Source of the DNA: Formicarius rufipectus
Taxonomy: Eukaryota; Chordata; Aves; Passeriformes; Formicariidae
DNA length: 64,000 nucleotides
Reading direction: 5' to 3'
NCBI GenBank assembly: GCA_013399695.1
Contig: VXAU01001251.1
Coordinates: 1,149,753-1,213,752, forward strand
Shown here in pieces: positions 38,207 to 51,250 of this stretch. Numbering within the stretch: the first letter of the stretch is position 1; each line of letters opens with the position of its first letter. Below the pieces are notes generated by a model, which saw nothing but the letters and a program-made list of their open reading frames with translations, was not told where the DNA came from and searched no databases. The position numbers were made by a program, and so were the translations under genes.

Positions 38207-41200
38207 TCACCCACATGGCTGCAAAGTCACACTCTTTCTTGTTGACTTCATGTTGCCATTTTGGATGAGCCATCTGGGCCAAGATGGAAAGGAGATGTGC
38301 AAGATGTCAGCATGTGACTTGCTCTTAAGGCTGGTGATCAGTCCATACCTTGAGGAGTTGGGAGATGAAGGCTTGAAGCCCATCAGGCTGGAGAGGCTCT
38401 GGGACCCTCCATTGCCAGGAGCATAATTTAACCATTATACTACCATACAAAAAGTGGATGGAGTCTCTTCTTCAAGATATTTTGTTATTGTTTTGGTGCT
38501 TAATTTGTTTTTTATAATTTTAAAATTTTTTATTTTTATTTTTATTTCTCCCTGCTCTCAGAAGAGGCCTTGATGCTCAAGAAATTTTGTTGCTCTTTTT
38601 TTTTTGGTCTGGGTTAAGGCCTCCTCCTCCTTCATCTAACTGGAACCATTTCCTACCCAAGAGCTCAAGAAAACTCCTGGCTTAGCACGTAGGAGCCCTG
38701 AATTGCCCTCAGGAGGTGTCTGATCTCGTTCTTGCTTGCATTAGGAAGTCTAGGTGTCTGAGCTATTCTACTAGGGCCAATTACCTACTTCTTAGACATC
38801 ATAGGACATAAATCAGGCACCTGAAGATGAATGGTGTAACTCAGTGCCCACTTCAGACTTTAACTTCCACCTATGCAGGTTTTTGGTATACCTGCATTAG
38901 AGCACCAGTGGTTTAAAATGGTAGACTCTGCTCTGAAGGATTTGGAAGGATATGAGTGCCCAAGGCTGTGGGAGAACCCTGATTCCACCTCTAAAACCTG
39001 TTGGTTTCCACAGCTTCACACATGATGTCAGTAGGCATGTCCTCAGACAAGCAGCCACCAAACTAACTCATCTGTCAGACAGTCACTGGGGCCTGCAAAT
39101 TAAATGTAAAGACAGTCCTAAAAATAAGGATCATAAATGTTCCAGGCTAATTTATTCTGTAAAGCTGAATTAATAAAGAAGCTGCTCCTGTGTTAAAACA
39201 TCATCTGCCAGGGAGCAGCCCACAAAGAATTACAGCAGGTGATTTTTATCTCTTTCCCACTCCTTCTCATTCCACTGAAAAGAAGGATTCATGCGGGAAA
39301 ATGCTGACACATCCTTAATCAAAGCTGTGTGAATTGCTCACATCAGTATAATTTTATTATTCTGTTGCTGGGTTACTTTAATGATAATAATAGTGGTGAT
39401 GATGATGCAAAATCTTATTAAGTCATTGAAGGATAATGCTTTGTTTTTCTACATTTATTTTTTAATTTATTGAGGAAGCCTGTTAATGCTACAAGAACAG
39501 ACAGTATATATATATATATACTCTATAAATGGGCAGGGAAATTTATAACAAAATATATTCCCGTGGTTGGTGCAGTAAGCACCCTGTGGTTCCAAAAAGG
39601 ATCCAAGTGCTATAAGCACCTTGGAAAACATCAAAGAGACTGGAAGGAAGGAAATGTGTTACAAGAACATCGCTGACTGCTGGGATATAATGATAGATTG
39701 AAATCTAGCCTGCCCTGTGGAGCTGGGTTTGGGAGGGTTCTTTCACATGCTATTCTCTGGCAGGACTCAAATTTGGCAAATTATTTGTTTAAATAAACAA
39801 ACACAGAAAAGTACCACTACTCAGGAATGGGACACCATGTAACTTTGGCTTCAAATGCATTGCCCAAGGTGATTTGGTATCAGTTGACTCCTAAGGCATC
39901 TTCTTCCCCATTTCTGTTGTGATAAAACAGCAGTCTCCTGCTCATGGCCTGTGCAAGATCATGATGTTTAATCTGTTTGTTCACTTCAATTGACTTATGC
40001 CTGCAATAAAACAGTTTTCTGAGATTATTTTGATCTCATTGATAGCCATCCTCATAATTACTTCCTAAATCTGCCACCCAAAACCTGCCTCTTTTACCCT
40101 GTAAGAGTTCAGGTGTTAAAAAAGCTAAGTTCAAACACAATAATCACAATATGATATTTCAGGCTCTAACCCTTGTTCTCTAGATACTCTCTTGACATGA
40201 ACTAGTGTGGGATTACTGAACATTAATGAGCACATTTCAAAACTACGTATATGAGGTTTGAGTGACTGTTGCTATATTGGAAATTTTGTCTTTAAAGTGC
40301 TTTGTGATCCCATTAACAGGGAGTCAGGAGAAACTCTGCAGAGTAGATCACCTCTTATGAGCAAGCAATTTGAACTGGGTGAGAGGAAGAAGCAAAGCTG
40401 TCAGGACATCAAATACTACAAGGAAAACAAGAATATTGAGAGAAATAACCCTAATGGCGAAACCAAGTATCTTGTCACTGATATGGAAACTCTTTAGAAA
40501 GACAGAATATAATTAGAGGGGTTTAGACGATACTTAACTTTCTATCTGTAACCAAAGGCTCAAAGAAAATGAAGTCAATCAAAACCAAATGTTTTTTTCT
40601 CATAAAATCAGACCTAGGTATCCTTGTTACCTTTGACTGCTCTCGGTTAATTCAGGTGGAGAAAGGCCAGTATGAAATTGTATCACAAAAATTTTAAGTG
40701 TATAGAATTCAAAAGCCAAAGCTGAACCTCTGTGAATCAGACTTTCTAGCATTTGACTGAACAAGGAAAGCTTAATTGTAGAACAGATAGTGACTTTAAT
40801 CTGCTTCTGAAGAGCTGTCTGGGAGGAAATGTCAGTGGATATCTTTGTTAGAAACCAAGATACACAGAACTCATAATAAAACTTTGTCAGCAGCTAATAA
40901 GAGACCCAGAATCAACTCAATAAAACTGTTTAGAATTTGCCATCCCAATGAAATCTGGGTCCACCATGACTTTTATAGTGAGCAGATGGTGATTTGGTAG
41001 ACTGGATCTGATAGAGAAGGCAATATATCCCTAAATAGTTCAGGCACTGGAAAACATGTGAACTTTGGCTCAGAGACTAGCCCCAGGCTCTCCTCATGGA
41101 CTTCCCTGTAGCAGAACACTCCAGGGCTGTCTACCTAAAGCAGTCCATTCATTAAATAAACTTAAATAGACTAATACATAAACTGTGAAGTTGCTGAAAA

Positions 41201-42743
41201 GACTGACATTAAAACAGGAGGCCTTGTGGTGAAAAGTAAGTGTTTATCTTTATTGCAGGATATATTTGCATTTCATGTGTAGAAAGTATAATAACCTCAA
41301 TATTGCAATACTTTTAACAGTGGTGTGAAAACAGGTACAGAGTTAGAAGTATGTCAAGCACTTAGTTTTCCAAAAGGTGTTTTGTTGGAAGAAGGGAAGA
41401 TTAAAATCCTTTAGGACATACCTAAAGTCATATTTGAGGAGATGGAGAAGCTCCTCATACAGTATAGCTGTTGGGGAATACACAACAAAGCTGATTTCTT
41501 TTACCCTAAAGCTAGAAAAGAACATAAATAGATCAATCCATCTGTTAAGCAATAGAGAGGGTAAAAGAGCATAAATGATAGAAATGAAAGCTAAATTTCT
41601 CTCCTTGTGTAGAGGCATGCAAAATGGAACATTTGCTATTGCCAACAAAGAGAAATGTGTTTATTTGTGTAATAATGGGCATTTTTCTAGGTGGATATCC
41701 TGTTAGAGAGAGAGTAGGAAGAAAACAGCACATATTCACACTTTAGAAAGACAACGTCTTGAGGACACAGTTTGCAGCATGGAATGTTTTATCTGAAACG
41801 AAAACAAAATTTTCTCTATATATGGAGTGTAAACATTGATTGAGATGACATTTTGATTTGGGGTAGAGAAGTGAAAGTTCACATACAAATGCTCTAGGCA
41901 AGGGAGAAATTCTGGACTTGAGTAAGCTAACAAAAACCAATGAGTACTACATAGAAGGAATAACATACATACTTGGGAAAAACTGAGAGATAGGTTACAG
42001 TGCTATAGCCAACCAATCTACTACCAACATGCCTGTCCCAGTGAAGAAGGTGTAGAAAGCCTGTATAGAGCTTTACACCTATGATGCACTTACTCTCCTC
42101 CAACCATCAATTTGAGAGTACTTACTACAGCATTGGCCACAGGAGAAATTTCCGCATAGACCTTTGGCCTACATGCAATTGCTAAATAAAAACATTCAAA
42201 CCAAAAGAGCCACTTTAGGTCAGCAGCAGCATCTATAATAGGTGTGTAAGTAACAAAATGTTACCCCCAGAAGTGGGTCTGTACCCAATTATCTTCCTCT
42301 TTCTGCCCCCATGCTGGGTAGTTGTCTTATCCTTGACTTCCTTCTCCCACTCAGTTTTGTATTTGTTCCTTCAGTCTCTACTCCTGGTGCTGCTCCACAT
42401 CTAATTTTGTGCCAGATATCTCTGGGTGTAAATCCCTCAGGGTTTATTTTTTAGGTAAAATATCTCTGAGGTATACAGGTAAACTACACAAGAGATTAAA
42501 CTGCACCGGGGATTAAAAAGGATGCAGCTCTAAGTTACTGTGATAATGACCCTGAAACAGAGGTATTTTGGGAACCTCTAAAAGAGAATTTCACACCCTT
42601 TTCAAGTCAGCATTGTCAAAACTGGAGGCCTTTAACTGACAGAAACAGTAATAAACTTTAATATATTTGAGAATGATTTTGAAAATATTAATCCTGTAGA
42701 CAGAAAAGGACTACAACACTTCATTGTCTTCTCTTGAAGGATT
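38207..42743. other. Non-coding DNA, no gene recognised
   Basis: Contains a T/A-rich patch at 38500-38550 and an (AT)8 run at 39505-39520. GTCTAGGTGTCTGAG and CAGGCACCTGAAGATG near 38750-38830 faintly recall old amniote repeats built around AGGTGCCTA, but I cannot place them. Frames up to 101 codons are uninformative. Confidence 0.5.
39505..39520 (+). repeat. (TA)8 dinucleotide repeat
   Basis: Eight perfect TA units in AT-rich sequence. Confidence 0.9.
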
Positions 42744-42848
42744 TTCCCCTTCCCTTCCCTTCCCTTCCCTTCCCTTCCCTTCCCTTCCCTTCCCTTCCCT
42801 TCCCAGANNNNNNNNNNTTTCCCCTTTCCCCTTTCCCCTTTCCCCTTC
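42744..42848 (+). repeat. TTCCC pentamer / TTTCCCC heptamer satellite split by a gap
   Basis: From about 42744 to 42804 the unit is TTCCC, about a dozen copies. After a 10-N gap the unit is TTTCCCC, four copies to about 42847. The minus strand is GGGAA and GGGGAAA, with G runs able to form stacked structures in principle. The minus-strand Gly-Lys-Glu frame at 42632-42880 is its translation and not a gene. Confidence 0.95.
42808..42817. other. Assembly gap (10 N)
   Basis: A round-number run of N within a tandem repeat, probably a placeholder. The true missing length is unknown. Confidence 0.97.
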
Positions 42849-45764
42849 GCTTTGTTTCCTTTACCTGCTTTCCAAAGCATAGGCTGAGTTTTGAATACTA
42901 ACCCAAAGGGAATGGTTTCTTTTCTGAATACTGTCTCCAGAATATTTGCTGACTACCTGCTGGAACATTTTGCTGACTGCAGTCAGAGTTAGGCACCATG
43001 ATTGTCAACATTATTTTAAAAGGACCTTGTCTACTTTCAGAAGTGGAGACTGGAATTGCCATATCTATAGTTTGGGCTGAGGGCCTGTAGTAAATATGTA
43101 AGTGATTAGCATACAGCATATGGCATGCTCAGGCATCTGAAAAATGTACTGGAATCACATTATGCCATCTCAACACACCCTAAGAGATCCTGTCAAAACC
43201 ACTCCTTAAGCCATTCTGTCCTGTGGTTGCACTGTTCAGCACACAATCAAACACATGTTGCAAGGTATGTCTGGAACTTAATGCTTTCCCTATTTGAGTT
43301 CCTATTTTTATTTGTATCCTCCTGGAAGAAATGGGTCTACTTTCTCATGGTACTTCTCAAGATTTACTGTCAACATCTTGCCTACTGTTTCTACTATTTT
43401 CCCACAAATCCTGTTATATGGAACAAACTATGTATTTAGAAAGAAGAAAAGAAAAACATTAATGTCTTCAGGGAATGTCTTAAAGAAATTTCATGCTTAC
43501 CTAAAACTGGATGTCCTTCTGTCCCAAGGTCTTCTCTATATAGCACTGCACTATGCTTACCAGCATGTCCTTGTCTACACCAGCCTTAAGTCTCTGGGAC
43601 TCCTGCTTGCCATTGACCTGGGTTTCCCCAGCATTTTATTTGTAGTATTTATATAATAGCATTAGTATATGTAATTATATCTTATTAATGATCAGTATGA
43701 TAAGTGTTAACCTTTACCATCAGAGGAGGCAGGAGCTCAAAAACCTGCCTTTCATCTAGCTAAAATTAATCTGACATATGTATTACACCTCAGAAAAAGC
43801 TGACTCCATGAAAGTTATCTTATGCAACTCCATCATGCCATCTACATGACACTTCATGACTCTACAAATATTATCTTGAGTTGACAATACTAGGGAGACA
43901 TTTTGTTCCACAATAAATCTAGTCTATACTGGGATTAAGAAAAGACATATCCATTCTCTTCAATTTTCAATGCTCTTCAGTTTTCAATGGTATCATGACT
44001 TTATGCACTCTCTCGACAGAACACTCCCCTTATTTGCACAATCAAAATCCTGGGAGTCCATTGTGATTTTCTACACATATCTTACTTTCCTCCCCATTTC
44101 TTCTCTGCTTAAACAGGTAGTGACTGTTGAAAGCCTGATACAAAGGCCATGAATGATGCAGAGAATTTGGGGCCTCAGGCACGAGTGGGAAACAAACCAT
44201 CTAAGAGTAGTAGTGTCAAGAAGGAGATGTTGGAGAGGAACCAAGGTCATTGAAATGGCCACAATGTTTGGTGGGAAAAGAAGGAAAGGGCCTTCACTGC
44301 TTGCCTGTGCTGCATAGAGATGCTGCAGGGTTGGTACAGTCAGCAAGCAAAAGCTATGCCAAAATGTTGCAGCCCAGCTCTAAGTGGGAACTCTCTGCTC
44401 CCCTCAGCAGTCTCTTTTCCTTCTTCATTACATGCCTCTGATCTCTCCAAGTTTCCCTCTTCCTGTTCTACCTTTTATTGATCCTGTGGCCAAATTCCTC
44501 AACAGCAGTTAAAAGTCTTCTCTGAGGTATTGCTAGACCACCATGAAGGCCTCCCTGGTGGGCTGCTACAGAGGTTGAGAGAGCTGTTAGTGAAGAAGCT
44601 CTGTTCAGTGAGGAACTGGATTTTCTTTGTGTTATAAGAAAAGCTGTGGAGTGAACAGCATGAAGAGCCTGAAAAATGGACAGTTAGTACTCAGGAGGAA
44701 TTCATGCTCTCAGCCTCTGGGCAGAGGGGAATCACTTGGCTAAGAGATAATTTTGAACCTCAGTTTGCAAAGACGACTCAATATGGTTTTTCTCTTTGCC
44801 CTGCTTAGAGTAGAATCCCTTATCTAGAACTTGGTGTTGGATGAGAGCTTGGTGGATGATTAGTTGGTAGTCAGTTTATAAAACAGATGAAGATACCGAT
44901 GCAGTGGAGGGAACTAAGCTGGACAGTACAGCTCAAGTGAAGGCAAGTGGTAGGACAAGTAAAGAGTTGGAAGTCTAGAAATTGAATTTGTACTCTCTAG
45001 CCATGTGCAACATTTTTCAGACTGCAAACCTGAAGCCAGTCAATAACGCATTTGCATGAATTCAGAATTTCACAATTGACTCCATTAGGCAGGATCAAAT
45101 TCCATTAATGCATTAACATACTAATACAATGGATTGTTGATTATCACTGATACAACGTCAGATGCAAGTGCTGTACTCTGAATGTTCAGGATGACCGACT
45201 AAGGATATGGCTCAAAGTAAACACTGTCTTTGGAGATTGATGGTTTTGAGGAGTATTGGCTGGAGGAAGAGCAAGTTCCTAGAAACTTGTGTACTTTGCA
45301 CAGTAGCCTTGGGGGACAGAAAGATTTTTAAGCTTACTTGTTCTGAAATCCTTTTGTATCTGAATGCTTTGTTCTTCATCCTAAAGAAACAATAGTTTGC
45401 TTAAATGTGTTTCTGATCACTGCATACACCATTGATCACTACTTGCCCCAGGGAGAAACTGTGGGTGCTGGTACTAAGTCACATCTCAGGGCTAAGCACA
45501 TCTGGTAGTCAGGCTCTTGGGGCTCAGATTTTGAGCAATAGGAGCATCAGTGACTCAAAGAGGGATGTTTGAAGAAGTACAGACTGAAGAGAAACGTGGG
45601 GAGAGGGAAAACTGTCCCTGAGATTGTGTCATATCCAAAGAGGTCTTTGGCTGTGGTTCATTGGTGTTGCTGATTGTACTACAAGCTCAGGGAAACCGCT
45701 CTGTGCAGTTGGTCATGAGGCCACTCATGTAAATGTTTAAAATGCTGGCATTAAGTATTGTAGT
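42849..45764. other. Non-coding DNA with a possible conserved block
   Basis: No gene is supported; the longest frame is 120 codons (43294-43656, plus strand) and has no motif. The part 45020-45180 contains an octamer-type ATTTGCAT with a following ATGAATTC and several ATTAAT words. It is noted as a candidate regulatory block. Confidence 0.5.
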
Positions 45765-45832
45765 TATTAATTAATAATATGCATTTATACAGCACCATAA
45801 ATGTTCATGGCACTTTACAGATAACAATATTG
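45765..45832 (-). mobile_element. Ancient MIR/L2-type SINE 3' tail
   Basis: Read on the minus strand the segment has CTGTAAAGTGCCATGAACAT, then GGTGCTGTATAAATGC, then ATTATTAATTAATAA. This matches the general plan of old vertebrate CORE-SINE/L2-type 3' ends ('GTAAAGCGCTT...GGCGCTATATAAATG' followed by ATT repeats). It is short and decayed, and the 5' part is not recognisable, so family and limits are approximate. Confidence 0.45.
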
Positions 45833-48800
45833 CTAACTGTTGGGAATATTAAGTCTAAGCACTTGGAAGACAGCCAAATGATATAGGCAGATAAGGTCTA
45901 CTGTTTATATCTCTAATTTGGTGAGCTCCTTTTGATTTGACGGAAACCACTGAGGGCAGTGCCTGCATACTTATGACGGAGACCTTTGAGTGACCGAAGT
46001 AAATGTATATAGACACCCTAGAGACACTGCTTTTAAAGGAATCATGGATGATTTTGTGCTGCCCTGATTGTATTACTACAATCCTGTGCATAGTGGGGAA
46101 CGTACCAGTTCTGAAGGGACCACTTGGATCTAGTGATGGAAATGCGTTTGAAAGAACAGAAAAATAGAAATATCTACCTGCCTCTTGTGGTGTCCATTTG
46201 TGTAAGAGATCTATCCAGATGAAAACAAGGTTTGGTGAGAGGAAATCTAACTGTTTAAACACCACTGAGCCAGAACAATAGTCCATGCTGATTAAAACAC
46301 CATATTGGCTGGGAGGTCTAACTTTCTGCTACTGTCTATGTCCCCTGCTGTGAAAGAATGCATTTTTGGCTAGAACAGCAGCTAGCTCTGGTTTAATGAC
46401 CCTAGACTACTTGGAGCATAGGAGAGAAGCAGGTTTAATTTGGCAGCAGGTCTAGGGAAGTTGGGACATATGGCACTGCACATAGATGCTGCTCTTCTGA
46501 GTTCTCAGAGACTTGTTATAAGAGAAATACATGTCCTTTGCCAAGCTCAAAGGGGAAGTGGCTTAGAACAAGGGGGGACACTTTGTCTCCCTACAAGTGA
46601 CAAAGATTTGGGAGCTACATGACATCTGTGCAAGTGCCAGAGATGTACACTCAAATCACAAGGAGAAAATTGAGTTGGCTACACCTGTCCACCTCTTGCA
46701 TTTCTGAGGGCAGAGAATCTGCTGAATACAGCATACAGAACACCCCAAATTGTCCTCTTCATCCCTCCTACAGGAAAACTGCCCAGGCTGTGCTGACTTG
46801 GGGACCTCCTGGAGAAGACTTATATGGTGAGCAGGACTTGACTCTAAAGTAAAGTGACAGAGCTTGCCTCTCCAATTGCAGCCATAAAGAAGAGAGTTTT
46901 TATCCTTCTCCTCAGCTGGACTGCAGACCAGCATTTCAGCATCATTTATGATGGTTCATGAGCTGTGGGGTGAGGTGTCTCTCCCTGCCCCCACCTATTG
47001 TAACCTTTGTGTTAGTCTTTTTTTTCTGCTTTCTCTAGGCTGCTCCTCTTTTCTCACTACTTCTTAGTGTTTATTTTAGAGTTTTTTTGAAAACAAAATG
47101 AAAAGTGAATTATTCTGTGCTCCTTGACGCTTATGATTTTCAGGGTGGATGATCCTGAAAATGGTGGAAATGTAATGAGCTTCAAAGTTAACTGAATGCT
47201 AGTGGAGAAAAATTGTGAGAGTGTTTCTTCTAGCTCAGCCAGGGATAGAGGCCACTGTATCATATGAAAGCACTTTTCCTCTATGAAAGGCCATGCTCAC
47301 CCTGGTTAGTAAATTGGATGGACCTTGACAGACAATGAGGTGGGATCTGGCCTCACTGAATTTAGAAATGGGCTCCCATCTGGAATATGAGCGACAGCAC
47401 AGCCAAACGATCAATTTCTCACATTTCTTTAAAACTTAAATCTCTGCCTTGTCGACATCTAAAATGTGTGACTGGGTTTTCTTACCTTCTGTTTTTGAGT
47501 TGACTGCTAACCTCATGAGAAAACTTGTTCCTGTGCATTCCAGTGGTTTAAGTAAGCAACTGTTTTTTTAGTCTTCTGAGGTAAGAGTGAGAATTCCAAG
47601 TCTTTTGAGGTTCTACCTCCAAAAGGCAATTTTTAAAGAGAAGAAAACTCGCATTTAAATTTTTTCTTCAGATTCTGCCTCAGTAAGTCTCCAAGCTGAA
47701 GGCCCCAGACCAAAGGTGTTTCAAACACCTTTCTTGTCTGGAAAGGATTAGGCAAAGATATTACTTCCTTACCTTCCAGTCCTGGGCTCTGTATGTGTTC
47801 ACACGGATGACTGTTTACTTTATTAGATACAAATAAAGTGGTTTTTGTTTACTTTGTTCCCCTCCTTGTGTTCCTGCCACTCTTGACGTGCCTAGAGGAA
47901 TGTTCCTCAAGAGGAACATGCTAGATTTCATTCCTGTTCTCCTTTATTAGCAGGATCAGCAACTGAGTTTGTACAGTTGACCTGCACAGCAAACCCTTGC
48001 TCTTCTCATCCTGACTTTGGTACTCTGTGCTGTGGCTGTTGCACAGTGCATTTCTGGCTGCTTGAAGGATGTACACTATCCTCAAGTAGAGGGGCATATG
48101 ACAGAACCATAGGACCTAAGGAATCATGCAGATGGATATTTAACCTCAGAGAGTAATACAGTTATTTGGTATAAGTCACTCTTTAGTTCTTTCATTCATA
48201 CTGTATTAAGGGTGTAAGAAAATTTGAAATAGCACCTCTGAACCTTTGACAGGCACAATGAACCTTGGATCACTTTTGAAAACCTAATATGCCTGGGAAA
48301 ATAAATGGCGTAAACTATAAACAAAATACCTTTCAATGATGCATTGATAAGAAAAAACTGGTATTACAGCTTTCTGAGAAATAGGTATCATTCCCAGTAG
48401 TGATATTTTGCATACTTTAGTTAGGACTGGGAACCACAGGAGATACAGAGCTTTCCTGTCAGGACTTGATTGCAGAATTTGTACATAGTGAAGCATGCCA
48501 AACCCTACCCTTATTAACTGTTTGACTATTCCTACAGGCCTGTACATATAATCTATGTGGTTGCAAAACAGGAACAATTGCAGGACAAAGAACATACTGT
48601 TAAATTAAAGAGTTTCATAGTTATTGCCTGCAGTATGCAGGGGGAAAAAAATAAATGTAGCAGGAGATTGTGAAGGCATGTATATAAAGCTGAAAGAAAA
48701 AAGAATGCCGAGTTCAAGGAACTCACTAAGTTCCTGCTCCTAACACAGGGAAAGTAAATGAACAGCTGCTTTAACCTACTTCCTAACTGAATTATATTGT

Positions 48801-50749
48801 GTTTACCTTATTAGCTGGCAGTTTGCTTTGATTTAGAACAAAATATCCATTGAAAAAATGTTTGACATAGTTTGACGTTGTACCTGTTTGCTTACCCCAA
48901 GTGCCAGTGTTCAAATGATCTTTCACTCCTGCCTGGCAGCTGAACGGATTCATGGATCCCACTTGGCGTCTGCTTGTGCATGGGTGTCTCTAGCTGTGTA
49001 CTAGCTGTACCTGCAGAAAGCAGTAAGTTAATTCTATTTCTAGGGTGCTTGCTATTCAGGCCAAGGTAGTGTCTTACCAAACAGTCCAGTGCTTCCATGT
49101 CTCTGATTGCATCCAGTTTCTGGTAGTTTTTATTGCATTCATAGCAGTTTTTTTCCATATTACTTTCTATCATAGCAGTGCTTTGTTTGTCTCCCTGGTT
49201 TTGGCATTAAGCAAGCAGATGATCTAGCAAGTAGGAACGAGCTTTGCTCCTACCACTGTGTTGGAAGATATTTCTGCTTTCCCCCAGGCTTATGGCAGAG
49301 TCAAAATCCCTGTTTTTCTCAGTTCTTAGCTCCTTCTAAATTTGTAATGAAGTGGAATTTGGGCATTAACCACCTCTGCTGGCTCTGGTGCTCCAAGAGA
49401 TTGTTATCCACTGTGCAGCTGTTAGAAAAATGGAAATCCAAAAGACTGTCTTGGGACCCCCAAAAGCAGAACACTATCAATACGGATTATATTAGAAAAC
49501 GTGATTTTCATGAATAATCTGTAAAATCCACATTTGGTGTCAAACTCAAACTTACATTTCTTAAAAATTTGGGATACGCATCTAAAAGAAGAAAGCCATG
49601 CCCTCATCCCATTTAATATGCATTATTATTCCTACTTTGCACGTAGTTTATGATCTTTATCTTATAAAACTCTACTCCTGATGTCACTAAGTAGGATTAA
49701 ATCTGACCAGGTTCGGCCACTAACTTTGCCCTTGTATCTTCAGGCAAAACAGTGCAGCTTGCACTGTGAGTTTACTGTGAGGCACTTTCAAAAGGCTTTG
49801 ATCATCACTGATCTATTCTACATTTAGTTGCATCAGTGACATAAAGGTGAAAGTCTTCTGGTCTCATTGCTGTTCTTTCAAGCTGTTTGAACCCTTACTA
49901 GCCATGCACAGCATTTATAATTTGGCCCACATTTAGTGGCACCTCTGTTTGGTTCCTGATAGGCATGAGTTTATTTGCTCTGGTGGTTCACACTAGTGGA
50001 AGAACTGTCCTGATGCACTGGCAAATGTTTCAGTGGTCAGGGGGAAGCACAGTCTGAACTAGAAGCCTTGTTATCCATTGATACTGTTGGATAGTGATCA
50101 GAAAGGCTCTTTTTTTTTTTTTTCCTCCCCAATGTGGATATTTTCTCCCAAATTATCCTGTATTGCTGAAATAGGTATCTGATATTCTGCCAAAACATCA
50201 AGTTTCAGGGAAGTTTGAGAAATTATGTCTTTGGATAAGACTGTTATACGTGGGTGTTAAGTTCCTAGTAGGTTCCAGCTGACTTACAAAGAATCTCAAG
50301 AATGGGAAACCTGGTCTCCTATGTGACAACAGGAAATTCATTTAAGGACAGATTGTCTGACTGTTGCATTTGTAAGAAGGAGAGAGAATAATAATTAAGA
50401 CAGACGTATAAATTAAAATTTTATGTCATATCATTTCATTTAAGGAAGAAGTTAGAGTAGTCTGATATCTGAAAGACCCATCCTTTCCATTTCATGAATT
50501 CTCATAATCTCTAGAGAAAGTGGGAATATGAAAGAAACCTTCATACCACTTGGCAGGCCAGACCCTCATTTCAGGTAGTCAAAATTAGTAGCAAAAAAGG
50601 AAGTAAATAACAGTACTTCACCTCCAAAGAAATGAAGCAGCACAGAGCTATGATTGCTGTATTTCAGTAAACATCTAAGTATATTGCCAAATTAGGACTG
50701 GTTTTAATGTAGAAAAGAGGAGGAAAAAAAAAACCTTTAAAAGTTTCAG
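45833..50749. other. Non-coding DNA, no gene recognised
   Basis: Nearly 5 kb. The minus-strand frame 45855-46286 (143 codons) is featureless and lies directly beside an ancient SINE tail. A compact inverted repeat lies at 47705-47741. A T run lies at about 50108-50124. Nothing coding is supported. Confidence 0.55.
47705..47741. repeat. Compact inverted repeat (hairpin)
   Basis: The arms CCAGAC and AAAGGTGTTT are matched by AAACACCTTT and GTCTGG, with only one base between the inner arms and small bulges of one and three bases. The pairing is 16 bp in 37 bases. It is too short for a transposon with terminal repeats. I know of no family it belongs to, and no terminator role is expected in this context. 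Confidence 0.75.
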
Positions 50750-50902
50750 GATTCACAAAGAATTATACAAAGATGAAACAACTATGGAGATCTTGAAAAG
50801 GGATTTAATGGGCTAAACAACCCGATCCAACTTTGATATCAGTGTTGCTTTGAACAAAGGACTAATGGATCTCTAGAAGTCTCTTCTAACCTCAGTTTAT
50901 CA
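50750..50902 (+). mobile_element. CR1-type LINE 3' UTR fragment
   Basis: CTATGGAGATCTTGAAAAGG, AACCCGATCCAACTTTGATA, GCTTTGAACAAAGGACTAAT and GGATCTCTAGAAGTCTCTTC follow the order of an older CR1 3' UTR class ('GAGATTTTCAAA...TTGAACAGG...GACTAGATGATCTCCAGAGGTC'). The element is on the plus strand. The octamer tail is not preserved. Confidence 0.6.
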
Positions 50903-50964
50903 ACTGACCCTGTGAGAAAAGGGTACTAATACAAAACAATAAGGATTGCTTTTGGCACATGTTG

Positions 50965-51250
50965 CCAAATTTTTCATTAGTGACTTTCACATAAACAGGA
51001 AGAACATGTAAATTAAATTAGCTGTTGACACAAAGCTGAGAGGCGTCATCAATACAGCAGAGGATCAGAATGTGGAAGGCAATGAAGAATTTTGATGAGT
51101 GAGCTAATAGAAATGGATGTATGTAACTATATGAGGTGCAAGGTCATGTACTTAGTGAACAATCACAACAATTTCCATTATAAACTGAGTTTGCATCTAC
51201 TGAAAAGGATAGAGAACAGTATAGTGTGCACTAGTCAATCACAGGCTAAT
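50965..51250 (+). mobile_element. Old CR1-type LINE reverse-transcriptase fragment
   Basis: The segment retains TTCATTAGTGACTTTC (FI.D), GTTGACACAAAGCTGAGAGG (equivalent to the conserved ADDTKLGG motif with substitutions), ATCAATACAGCAGAGGATCA (INTAEDQ), GTGCAAGGTCATGTACTTAG (CKVMHL) and TAGTCAATCACAGGCTAA at the end. These follow the CR1 ORF2 C-terminal order on the plus strand. It lies downstream of a CR1 3' end in the same orientation, so the two must come from different insertions. It is badly decayed and contains stops. Confidence 0.7.

Noticed and set aside
38725..38835. Possible old repeat with TAGGTGTCTGAG and CAGGCACCTGAAG
   Set aside because: Only a loose resemblance to amniote repeats carrying AGGTGCCTA; no extended alignment could be made by eye.
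42632..42880. Gly-Lys-Glu repeat protein on the minus strand
   Set aside because: Translation of the TTCCC/TTTCCCC tandem repeat through an N gap.
45855..46286. 143-codon minus-strand frame
   Set aside because: Featureless composition, adjacent to an ancient SINE tail, no splice or start context supporting a gene.
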